Position numbers and translations under genes: made by a program
Origin: Carboxylicivirga sp.
GTDB taxonomy: Bacteria > Bacteroidota > Bacteroidia > Bacteroidales > Marinilabiliaceae
Assembly: GCA_025210475.1 (NCBI GenBank)
Contig: JAOARW010000089.1
Location: 34,663 to 98,662, forward strand
Length of the DNA: 64,000 nt
Direction of reading: 5' to 3'
In this document: piece by piece, positions 8,998-17,223 of the stretch
Layout of the letters: each line of letters opens with the position of its first letter
Position numbering within the stretch: the stretch's first letter is position 1
The notes under the pieces: generated by a model
Told to the model about the DNA's origin: nothing
Database searches by the model: none
What the model saw: only the letters and a program-made list of their open reading frames with translations

Positions 8998-9501
8998 TTA
9001 TTCTGCCTGTGATTCGTGGATCTTTATTTTAAAAGTAAAGTATTTCTGACAGACGTAGCTATAGGCCACCACCACAATGGTTGTTAGAATCTTCGAGAAA
9101 GTCGGATACAGACCAGCCACCTCAACAAAAAGCTTTAATAAAAAATAATTCAGAAAAATCGCACCCATAACAGTAATCCCATAACGAAACAGCTGAACAC
9201 GACCACGAAGGTTCGAGTCGGTGAAAGTGATGTACTTTGATAAAAGAAAACCCGTGGAGAAAGTCACCGGAAATACGAAAACAAAAGCTGCAATGTGAGC
9301 ACTAATAGCGACAAAACCTAAATGTACAACTTGCTTTTGCAGGATGAAATTATAACAGATAAAGTAAAGGAAAATATCGAATGCCGTATTGGCGCCCCCG
9401 CAAGCTGCATAATTAAATGTTTGCCTTGGCAGGTAGGATTTAAAGAACTTGTAAAACCAATCCAGAATATGCAGAATCAACCTTTGTATCATGTGTTTCA
9501 T
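8998..9501 (-). CDS. GtrA-family membrane protein
   Basis: A 167-residue protein with four hydrophobic segments and the GtrA signature near the start (FNYAACGGANTAFDIFLYF) and end (GRVQLFRYGITV). GtrA-like proteins are thought to move undecaprenyl-linked sugars across the membrane for decoration of surface polymers, but no glycosyltransferase is adjacent. It sits between NDH-2 (87 bp) and a small membrane peptide gene (64 bp) on the same strand. Confidence 0.82.
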   Translation of the reverse strand: MKHMIQRLILHILDWFYKFFKSYLPRQTFNYAACGGANTAFDIFLYFICYNFILQKQVVHLGFVAISAHIAAFVFVFPVTFSTGFLLSKYITFTDSNLRGRVQLFRYGITVMGAIFLNYFLLKLFVEVAGLYPTFSKILTTIVVVAYSYVCQKYFTFKIKIHESQAE

Positions 9502-9565
9502 GTTGCTTTCGCCACAAAACTAATACATAATCAACAAAGCCTGCTCCCACAGGGTATAACTTTTG

Positions 9566-9718
9566 TTAAAAAACACCCAAAATAAGCCATGTCAATACCA
9601 CAGTAACGAACAGAAACAATGCTATATCTTTTAACTTGCTCATGTAAGTCGTCATCATAAACCGTTCTCTGGCATTATCAACATAACTGCTTTCATGGGT
9701 CTTTCTGCGCCTGGACAT
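9566..9718 (-). CDS. Small predicted membrane protein, 50 residues
   Basis: An open frame of 50 codons begins MSRRRKTHESSYVDNARERF and ends with one strongly hydrophobic segment (IALFLFVTVVLTWLILGVF), a basic head with a C-terminal transmembrane helix. It lies between GtrA and the PH-domain gene on the same strand, with an A/G-rich stretch (AAAAAGAGAA) before the ATG. I know no family for it. The hydrophobic tail and tight packing argue for a real gene, but length alone does not exclude chance. Confidence 0.5.
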   Translation of the reverse strand: MSRRRKTHESSYVDNARERFMMTTYMSKLKDIALFLFVTVVLTWLILGVF

Positions 9719-9745
9719 TTCTCTTTTTATGGTTAGTGGTTAATT

Positions 9746-10123
9746 TTATTGTAAGATATATTTGCTTAAAAGTTGATATACGTCATTTACATTAGCCTTC
9801 TTACTGAACTCTTTAACAATGGGATCGCTCATGTCCGACAACCATATTTTTAATTCTGCATCTAAATCAAAAAGACCGGTACTCTCTTTGCTGAAACGGA
9901 CAATGGATTTATACGGAATACTCTGGTAATCGACCTTTTTACCTGTTAATCCCTGTTTATCAACCAGGATTAATCGCTTATTTGTAAACACCCAGCTATC
10001 GCGAATCACCTTGAAAGCCTTTTCCAACACTTCTCCTTCAACCAGAAGTGGCTGAAACTCTTCCTGTAGCTTTTCAATTGGCGTTTCGCCTGCGTGTCCT
10101 AAAAGCCCATTAATAAGACCCAT
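9746..10123 (-). CDS. PH-domain protein (YvbH-like, bPH_1 type)
   Basis: A 125-residue cytosolic protein with the bacterial pleckstrin-homology pattern: WVFTNKRLILVDKQGLTGKKVDYQ followed by SIPYKSIVRFSKESTG and a C-terminal helix. This matches bacterial PH proteins of the YvbH/DUF1696 type, whose function is unknown although membrane-stress roles have been suggested. It lies 27 bp upstream of the 50-residue membrane peptide on the same strand, so the two may be co-expressed. Confidence 0.8.
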   Translation of the reverse strand: MGLINGLLGHAGETPIEKLQEEFQPLLVEGEVLEKAFKVIRDSWVFTNKRLILVDKQGLTGKKVDYQSIPYKSIVRFSKESTGLFDLDAELKIWLSDMSDPIVKEFSKKANVNDVYQLLSKYILQ

Positions 10124-10261
10124 AATTACAAAAAAGGTTTATTTATTCTTTAAAAATAGCAGTTATCGAACATAGATATGCAAAAGGTTAGATTGAGTTG
10201 ACAAATGATGTGATTTGAATGATAAACGATCGTATTTATTTGACTAAAGTCTATAACGAAA

Positions 10262-10295
10262 CAAAGTCATCCACTTATCGTTGCAGATGACTTTG
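10262..10295 (-). terminator. Hairpin between the alpha-2-macroglobulin and PH-domain genes
   Basis: A perfect 10-bp stem, CAAAGTCATC (10262-10271) with GATGACTTTG (10286-10295), has a 14-nt loop and lies just beyond the macroglobulin stop on the minus strand. The trailing T run is weak (TTTCG), so termination is probable rather than certain. Confidence 0.5.
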
Positions 10296-10317
10296 CTTAT
10301 GTGATCAAAATTCTTCG

Positions 10318-13300
10318 TTACATACCCGACTTAACAACTTCAACCCATTTACCAGGCTGACGCGCCGATACCGCATTGTCGTACATGGCCTCGCAACTGG
10401 TTGAAGGCAGATAATATCGGCCGGTATAGGTGGCATTCAGAAGTACCACAAATTTCTTATGCTTGCCTCTTCCCAAATCAAAATATGAATAAACACGATC
10501 ATCGCGAATATCTCTATAATCAGGAACGCTCAGCTCATGAGCCGATTGCGTATTTTCCATACGTGTATTACGTATCTCCCAACCAGAAGGGAATATCTGC
10601 GTTAAAGCCAAATTCTCAACATCGCCAAAATTACCCGGATTTTTAACCGTTACAATGGCTCTAAAATCGCTTCCCTGCTCCAGTTTTGAAACATCCAAAG
10701 CCCCTCCTTTTAATGTTTGGTATTCCACATTTATTTGCAGGTTCGAAGCTTTAACTGTAGCATCTCCCTTCTCAGGTATACCTTCCATTATCAAACGTGC
10801 ATACAGCATTCCTTTTGAGGTATTTTTAACACGAATGGATGATTGAAGCTTATCAATATTTAACTTCGCCTGATAAAGTGGCAATTGAGAAACTACTTTA
10901 TTAAGATCTCCACCATTATCCCATTCAAACTTAAACTCCTCAGCAACGCCGGTATCACCTACATATTTGGAGATGGCCAATAAACAATAGGCTGTTGTTT
11001 GAGTACTCATCCAACGCTGGCTCGACAGTGGTTTAGATAACTTTTGTAACACCTCAGCCGCATCGGCTTTACGATTCATCAGAATCAGGGTTTCCATAAT
11101 CATGGCCATATCTCTTTCTTCCGAACCATAAGTATAGGAATGTCCACGTTGGTTGATAACACTCATGGTTGTGGTGTTAATCAGTTCGTCAGCCACCTGG
11201 TTGTGACCAGCCAAAGCATAGGCAGCTGCCAATCGCCAGATGGCCTGGTTGGATAACCCGGTTTGATTACGCATTCGATTCATGGCACTTAGTTCGGGCT
11301 CACCTGCCAGGGCCAGGGTATACAAACGATAGGCCTGCGCCAGATCATACCCGTAATAGGAACTCTTACGTCGCCACTGACGCGCTTTACTGCGTTGATA
11401 TTTGATCCACTTATTTTTGAATCCAACAGGCAGACTAAATCCTTTCTTTTCGGCCTCCAACATAAAATGTCCGGCATAAGTCGTTCCCCAATCGGTTGAG
11501 GAGCTGCTCCCCGGCCAATAGCTTAATCCGCCGTCGGAACGAATAAAACCGGCCAGTCTTTTGATAGCCGCCTTCACATTTTCCGTGGTTTTAGCAGCTG
11601 TTACTTCTCCATTCTGTATCACATCGGCCAAAAACAATTGAGGAAAAGCTGCAGAAGTGGTTTGCTCAACACAGCCATGCGGATAACGCAATAGGTATTT
11701 TAAGCGTCGACCAAAATCCAATGGTGGTAAAGCCGAAACTTCCAGTGTAGCCTTATTGGTTCCAGCCATTCCCGCCAATTGATAAGGCATGTCCAGTGAC
11801 TGCCCGGCCTCCACAACAGCACTTTCAATAGTCGTTAATGGTGGATTGGGATTACGCACTTCGATTTCAATTTCATCAACGGCTTTTTCTCCACCCGATG
11901 AGGCGATCACTTTTACCTTAGCAAAACCCATCTTCGGGTTGACCTTAAGTTTAAAAGTCGCTACCTGCTCTCCGGTTTGTGTAAAAATCAGCTGTTGCTG
12001 CTCATTGCCCTCCAACGAAAATTTGTCACTGGCTTCAACCTTGACAGTTACATCTTTGATGCCTTCTTTCATGGCGAAAACCGTCACCGGCAAATCAACC
12101 GTTTCATTTGGCCCTAGTACTCGTGGTAAGGTAGCCAACACCATTAATGGATTTCGCACCGGTGTTGTTTTTTCAACTTCTCCATAAGCTTTATCCGATG
12201 AAGCCACCACCATGGTTCGTACCGATCCCACATAACGTGGCATCCTGAAAGTATGGGTTTCTGAATCTCCTTTATCCAGTTGGAAAGGACCAAAGAATTT
12301 CACCATCGGCTTAAAGCGGTTGGCTTTATTGCCACCTTTCTTGCCGCCCATTTCGCCATCACCACCAATGCTGAATATCTGCTCAATCTTTCCGCCATAA
12401 GCCCCAATCACCTCATCAAAGATGTCCCAGGTTTTAACCCCCAATGCTTCGCGGGCGTAGAAATGATGCCAGGGCGCAGGTGTTTTGAAACGTGTTAAAT
12501 CCAATAAACCATCTTCAACAATGGCCAGTGTGTAAGTCATCGGACGACCATTACGCTCACTCACCTGAATGCTGACTTCTTTCTCTGGTCGCAATTCATC
12601 CGGCATCTTAATCTCAGGATAAATATGACTTTTAGGATCTTCTGCAACTAAAGGAATCACCCCATACATGCGAATGGGCAGGTTATTAATGGTTTGAGCA
12701 TGTGGCTGCAGCAGGGTTAAATGCACATAGGCATTCGGCGTCATATCTGGTGTTACTTCGAAGCTGAACTGGTTCTCACCTTTCTTTGGTTCCACCCACC
12801 AGCTTTTTAAAACGCTGTTGCCATTTTCAATGCTGACCAAAGCCCTGCCTTCGCCCGAGGCCGGGAAACTGATGGTTGCCTGCTCGCCTACTTCGTATTT
12901 CTTTTTATCGGCACTAAAAGCGAGCATGGTAGCTGCAGAAGGGTTATCCCCCCGGCTGGCACCTGCCCATCCCGGCCAATCGATGTAAACCGTTTGACCG
13001 GTAGCATGCCCATTTTTATCGTCAACCACCCGAATGAGGTAACGGCCCCACTCTGGATATTTTACTTCAAAATTAAATTGTCCTTCGCCATTGGAGGTAT
13101 GTACTTTACCACTGGCTACTAAATTCTGATGACGCGTGCCCACATAACTGGCCAAATCATCGGCTGACGATTCCCACCACCAGCGCCAGCTAACTTTGTA
13201 GATGTAATAGGATAAATTACGAACGGTCATTGGTTCTCCCTCAGGCGATACGGTTACCACCTGAACAGTTTGAATGGTATCGGTCAGTAACATACCGCGC

Positions 13301-15900
13301 TTATCACCTTTTGGTGCCTTAACCCCGACAAATACCGGATATGGCGCATAAGGCTTACTAAAGCGATCCACACTAAAATCGCCTCCCTCTTCAAACACAC
13401 GGGTCATAAACGAAGCCTTTAACATGCCGGGGGCGGCCTCGTGTACATCAATGGAGGCATTCACTGTTGCCTGACCATTCTCATCCAACCGCCCTTCAAA
13501 AATGGTGCTCTCCTCTGAATCGAAGCGACGTGAAGGGTCGTCAAAATGAAATTCGTTATATTTTTTAAACTTTGTTCTACTTTGGTTAAGCGTCACTTTT
13601 ACATCTGCTTTCAGGTTACGGGCGATGGCGCCGTGCAACCAGTTAACCGTCATGGTACTTTGTGCCTGCTCACCAGGACTTAACATTTCTGTATCAAAGT
13701 CAAGCTTTATCTTCAGACGATTGGGCTTGACAGTTTCAACACGCATGCCTTTTTCGAAGGAAGTACCGCCAACTCTTACCCTGGCGCGCCACATGCCGGT
13801 TGGCGCATCAGTAGCCGTGCTTGTTTTAAATACATACAAACGCTGATTGCTTAATTGCTGCACCTGGCGGTTGATGGTTTGACCATGAGGATTAATCCAT
13901 TCGAAAACCAAAGGGTGATTTTCGGGCAGAGCCTCGCCACTGTTCTCCAGCATAAAGGAGACAAACAAAGTATCACCCGGTCGCCATACTCCTCGCTCGC
14001 CATAAATAAATCCTTTCATGCCTTTTTGCACCACCTGGCCACGTACATCAAAACGACTAAGCGACAAAGAACTGCCATCATCCAAACGCATATAGCCGCG
14101 TTGTTTATCATTTTTCACGATTAACAAGAAAGGTTTTTGCGAAACCGGAATACGAACCATTCCCTGGGCATCGGTTCGCGCCTTTCCGGCCAACTGATTC
14201 TGGTAATTAAAAATCTCCACTTCAACACCAGACAAGGGCTGTGTAGACCGCAGATCGGTGATGGCCACCAAAACCTCTTTATCTGATCCTTGCTTGGCTA
14301 TCATACCAATATCGGAAGCCAGAATATTGCGACTAACTAATTTATTGCGATAATACATGTCGGCACAAGGGTTATCCTGCTCTCTCCAATCGTAATAACC
14401 TTCGTAACCATCCCAATAAGAACTGTAGTATTCACTTGGCTGATCCCAATAAGCCATGTCTGCCTCCGTGATGCCTTCCTCTTCGGCAACGGCCTCGTTG
14501 GCCTCTTCTTCGCCACATGGGTAAATACTGTCTTTCTTTCTGATCTTCAATTCAACACGGTAAATGGCTCCCGGCTCTGGTTTTATCAAATCAGCCAGAT
14601 TCAGTGAAAAAGTGTTCCACTGCGTTAAATCCAATGAGCGGTCGTTATCCAGCCGAATTATGCTTTTATGTATTAATCGTCCCGCTCTCCGTAATTGATT
14701 TTGTCCCTGCAGTCGGTTAACCTGCAAAAAGTGAGCAACATTATTCTCAAATATCTTGATGATTCGAACTTGAACACTTTTGACACTAACAGCTTTAAAA
14801 GGAAAAGTTAAGCCACTGGAGGTTGGTAAAATAGTTCCTTTACCTATTAGCTGAACATTGGGCTTAGGTGTTTCGAATACCATATCGTAGGTCTCTTCAG
14901 CCTTGTGCGTATATCCCAACACATTTCTGATGCCTTCGGAGATGATTACTTTATGCGAGCCAGACAAACGAATGGATGGATATACCTTCACACGGTTATG
15001 CTCAATTACGTATTTTAACCTCGATGCGCCACTGATGCTAATCAATCCATTGATATTCTGCTGTTCATCCAAGGGGTCGGAAAACACCACCAAAACATAT
15101 TGCTCCGGCTGCATCACCACACGAGTATCTGTAACCTTAAAGTTATTCAATGAGGGAACTTCCACCTCTTCACGTTCTGTTTTATCAACACCAATGGATT
15201 TACCACTAAACTCCATTAGCAAAACACTACTATTTTCGGCTCTTTGAACACCTTTCACCACAAAGGTGTGCTGCTTTTCGCTGCTTTGGTGCTCCCACTC
15301 CAGTTCCAGTGCGTTACCACCTTGCGATGCCTTAAGCATTTCTTCTACATCACTATTGTCGGCATGGTCAGCCAACACAATTCGTCCCCGATAGGTATTC
15401 AGCTTCAGGTCGTTGTTTTGATCGGGCTCCAATCCCAATGGTACAATCCTAAAATTCTGATCGATGGTACTAAAGCTAAAAGCAAATGGCTCCTTCTCAT
15501 CAGTAAACAATTCCGGTAGCTGAACTTTCACCTCGTACTGCACCCCCGATGGCATGCGCTCATCAGGAATAAACTCAAGCGTGTGTGTATCGAACCACTT
15601 TAATTGCCCTTTAATGGAAGGCGAAAGTGATAATAAATTCTGATCTGCTTCCTGACCGCCTGTTACGCCTGGAACTTTATCAGCAAACTGAACCTGAATG
15701 CTGGCCTCATTAGAGATCACGCCGGAGGTAAATGCAGTTACTTTCTTATTAAAAGTAACCTCCTGTTTGGATTCTCCTGTTTTACTCTTACAGGCATTTA
15801 AAAGCAAAACAGTTAACATTAAACATGTAGCGATCAGCGTATTTATGCGTGTTAAATTGCACACATTCGACCGCTTAGAAAGAAAAAGGTGTCTGAACAT
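10318..15900 (-). CDS. Bacterial alpha-2-macroglobulin, lipoprotein, with thioester motif
   Basis: A giant 1860-residue envelope protein. The N-terminus carries a lipoprotein signal with lipobox LLNAC (Cys37), so it should be tethered in the periplasm. Successive macroglobulin-like beta domains follow, including the MG2-type segment FIYGERGVWRPGDTLFVSFML, then the alpha-2-macroglobulin core around MPRYVGSVRTMVVASSDKAYG. The thioester motif GCVEQTT is encoded at about 11662-11673, followed by the helical thioester domain. Bacterial members trap or block proteases that breach the envelope. They are often next to pbpC (PBP1C), which is absent here. A poorly conserved acidic, Tyr-rich insert (about residues 475-520) interrupts the middle. 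Confidence 0.92.
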   Translation of the reverse strand: MFRHLFLSKRSNVCNLTRINTLIATCLMLTVLLLNACKSKTGESKQEVTFNKKVTAFTSGVISNEASIQVQFADKVPGVTGGQEADQNLLSLSPSIKGQLKWFDTHTLEFIPDERMPSGVQYEVKVQLPELFTDEKEPFAFSFSTIDQNFRIVPLGLEPDQNNDLKLNTYRGRIVLADHADNSDVEEMLKASQGGNALELEWEHQSSEKQHTFVVKGVQRAENSSVLLMEFSGKSIGVDKTEREEVEVPSLNNFKVTDTRVVMQPEQYVLVVFSDPLDEQQNINGLISISGASRLKYVIEHNRVKVYPSIRLSGSHKVIISEGIRNVLGYTHKAEETYDMVFETPKPNVQLIGKGTILPTSSGLTFPFKAVSVKSVQVRIIKIFENNVAHFLQVNRLQGQNQLRRAGRLIHKSIIRLDNDRSLDLTQWNTFSLNLADLIKPEPGAIYRVELKIRKKDSIYPCGEEEANEAVAEEEGITEADMAYWDQPSEYYSSYWDGYEGYYDWREQDNPCADMYYRNKLVSRNILASDIGMIAKQGSDKEVLVAITDLRSTQPLSGVEVEIFNYQNQLAGKARTDAQGMVRIPVSQKPFLLIVKNDKQRGYMRLDDGSSLSLSRFDVRGQVVQKGMKGFIYGERGVWRPGDTLFVSFMLENSGEALPENHPLVFEWINPHGQTINRQVQQLSNQRLYVFKTSTATDAPTGMWRARVRVGGTSFEKGMRVETVKPNRLKIKLDFDTEMLSPGEQAQSTMTVNWLHGAIARNLKADVKVTLNQSRTKFKKYNEFHFDDPSRRFDSEESTIFEGRLDENGQATVNASIDVHEAAPGMLKASFMTRVFEEGGDFSVDRFSKPYAPYPVFVGVKAPKGDKRGMLLTDTIQTVQVVTVSPEGEPMTVRNLSYYIYKVSWRWWWESSADDLASYVGTRHQNLVASGKVHTSNGEGQFNFEVKYPEWGRYLIRVVDDKNGHATGQTVYIDWPGWAGASRGDNPSAATMLAFSADKKKYEVGEQATISFPASGEGRALVSIENGNSVLKSWWVEPKKGENQFSFEVTPDMTPNAYVHLTLLQPHAQTINNLPIRMYGVIPLVAEDPKSHIYPEIKMPDELRPEKEVSIQVSERNGRPMTYTLAIVEDGLLDLTRFKTPAPWHHFYAREALGVKTWDIFDEVIGAYGGKIEQIFSIGGDGEMGGKKGGNKANRFKPMVKFFGPFQLDKGDSETHTFRMPRYVGSVRTMVVASSDKAYGEVEKTTPVRNPLMVLATLPRVLGPNETVDLPVTVFAMKEGIKDVTVKVEASDKFSLEGNEQQQLIFTQTGEQVATFKLKVNPKMGFAKVKVIASSGGEKAVDEIEIEVRNPNPPLTTIESAVVEAGQSLDMPYQLAGMAGTNKATLEVSALPPLDFGRRLKYLLRYPHGCVEQTTSAAFPQLFLADVIQNGEVTAAKTTENVKAAIKRLAGFIRSDGGLSYWPGSSSSTDWGTTYAGHFMLEAEKKGFSLPVGFKNKWIKYQRSKARQWRRKSSYYGYDLAQAYRLYTLALAGEPELSAMNRMRNQTGLSNQAIWRLAAAYALAGHNQVADELINTTTMSVINQRGHSYTYGSEERDMAMIMETLILMNRKADAAEVLQKLSKPLSSQRWMSTQTTAYCLLAISKYVGDTGVAEEFKFEWDNGGDLNKVVSQLPLYQAKLNIDKLQSSIRVKNTSKGMLYARLIMEGIPEKGDATVKASNLQINVEYQTLKGGALDVSKLEQGSDFRAIVTVKNPGNFGDVENLALTQIFPSGWEIRNTRMENTQSAHELSVPDYRDIRDDRVYSYFDLGRGKHKKFVVLLNATYTGRYYLPSTSCEAMYDNAVSARQPGKWVEVVKSGM

Positions 15901-16016
15901 AGTGTGTAGGTAAAATGATTTTGTTTAAAGTTAGTAAAAGAGATGTAAGAATCCTGTATAATAAAAGTGATTTTTCATTCCAATTTGTTGCTTTAATTCA
16001 TGTGTTTAAATTTTCT

Positions 16017-16104
16017 TTCAGTTGTCACATGGAACTCTCAAGAAATTTTAATCATTACCCTGTGTGTAATATTTATGATTAAAATTTACATGTTCATTTC
16101 ATCC
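16017..16104 (-). repeat. Copy A of an 88-bp dispersed imperfect palindrome
   Basis: About three quarters identical by eye to 53403-53490, and related to the reverse complement of 44573-44659. The core is a perfect 13-bp inverted repeat (16043-16055 with 16075-16087) around a 19-nt loop. The strand given is the orientation in which all three copies point toward the start of a downstream gene, here the macroglobulin gene. It is the main content of the 325-bp gap 15901-16225; I see nothing else there. Confidence 0.75.
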
Positions 16105-16225
16105 ATTCCTATTTCTGAGATGAACCAGCATTTAATTGGCATTTTATCTGCCCTCAATCCTTTTTATTCTTTGGCTGAAATTACCAGAAGTGTTCTTATT
16201 TTTGTGGTGAATCATAAGAGATACC

Positions 16226-16825
16226 ATGCCAGACTTCGACTATACCAACCAAAATCATGTAACCGTTCTTTTGTTAGTTATCATTATTATTTTCTTAATC
16301 ATTGTGATAGCCAGGTATAAGCTGAAGGCCTATTTTGATGAGCTAAAAATAAAGAAACGCTTTGAACGTGCCGATAAATTGGAGTTGCAGGCCAGAAGCT
16401 TTTTAAAGAGTAAAGGGTATTCCATTGTTGATTATCAAAGTACCTATACCCACCGTTACATGGTGGATGGGAAAGTGCTGGAAGTTGACATACAACCCGA
16501 TTACATCGTTAAAAAAGGGGGTAAGAAATACATTGTAGAAGTTAAAAGCGGCCATAGTGCCACCAGTGCCCAATACCGAAATACACGCCGGCAATTGTTG
16601 GAATACGATTATGTGGTGGAAAACAATGGCGTGTTTCTATTGGATATGGAGAGTCGTCAGTTAAAGCTGGTTCAGTTTAAAACAAAAGCCGAGAAAAGAA
16701 GCAGCCGCCTCATTAAAGCCATTATAATTGTTGCCATTGCAGGCATAGCCATTCCTTTCTGGCAGGCAAAGATTATTATCGGGGTCATTCTGGGTTTAAT
16801 ATTTATTAAAGAAAGTAGGTTCTAA
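16226..16825 (+). CDS. Membrane-tethered PD-(D/E)XK nuclease-like protein
   Basis: A 199-residue protein with an N-terminal transmembrane segment (about residues 13-30, VLLLVIIIIFLIIVIA) and a C-terminal pair of hydrophobic stretches (about 163-193). The cytosolic middle (about 45-150) resembles the RecB-type PD-(D/E)XK fold: a helical start, DIQPDYIV as the motif with the catalytic Asp, YIVEVKSG as the E-x-K motif, and RRQLLEY as the Q-xxx-Y motif of RecB-like nucleases. I do not recognise a named family with this layout. It stands alone, so its substrate is unknown; a membrane-associated DNA-processing or restriction role is only inference. Confidence 0.65.
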   Translation: MPDFDYTNQNHVTVLLLVIIIIFLIIVIARYKLKAYFDELKIKKRFERADKLELQARSFLKSKGYSIVDYQSTYTHRYMVDGKVLEVDIQPDYIVKKGGKKYIVEVKSGHSATSAQYRNTRRQLLEYDYVVENNGVFLLDMESRQLKLVQFKTKAEKRSSRLIKAIIIVAIAGIAIPFWQAKIIIGVILGLIFIKESRF

Positions 16826-17223
16826 AACCATATAATACTCTAATGTTATGCCATGTGTGAACTAACATGTAAGTCGCCGTTGCTTTTTGAATTTTTCGAT
16901 ATTAGAAAAAGTAAGCATAGCCTTATATTACGTGAGATTTTAACTAATGAGAATAAGCAAAAATGAATATGACCTGGCACGTTAGAGCACGCTTGACTTG
17001 GCACTAGATCTACTCTTAAAAAACAATTGTGTTTCTCTTTTTTCCACTTAACCAGATTCTACTTGAGTTATTCCGTGTAGCTCCATTTATCACAAGGATA
17101 AAAAGTTAGATGACGACAGCTATCAATTTAGCGTAATTGACAAATGTCATGTTAATAAATGTTAACTTTCATAACTTTTTTATTTGCCCATAGTATAGAA
17201 CAGTCCATTTTACTATGTATACT
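16826..17223 (+). other. Intergenic region without recognised gene
   Basis: 398 bp, AT-rich. No open frame with a recognisable product, no clear terminator and no good TAnnTTTG element; TTTATTTG at about 17180-17187 is one mismatch away and could serve the chemoreceptor gene. Confidence 0.4.

Noticed and set aside
9322..9585. Open frame of 87 codons antisense to GtrA and the small membrane peptide
   Set aside because: Opposite strand to two better supported genes; composition not protein-like.
11789..12187. Open frames of 60-130 codons opposite the macroglobulin gene
   Set aside because: Antisense shadows of a strongly supported coding region, with no signal or family features.
16000..16320. 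Open frame of 106 codons on the plus strand
   Set aside because: It runs through dispersed repeat copy A and overlaps the start of the nuclease-like gene in another frame; no recognisable product.
17166..17181. A 16-nt sequence (CTTTCATAACTTTTTT) shared with 20629-20644, upstream of two different genes
   Set aside because: AT-rich and low in complexity; a single 16-mer match is expected by chance about once in a window of this size.
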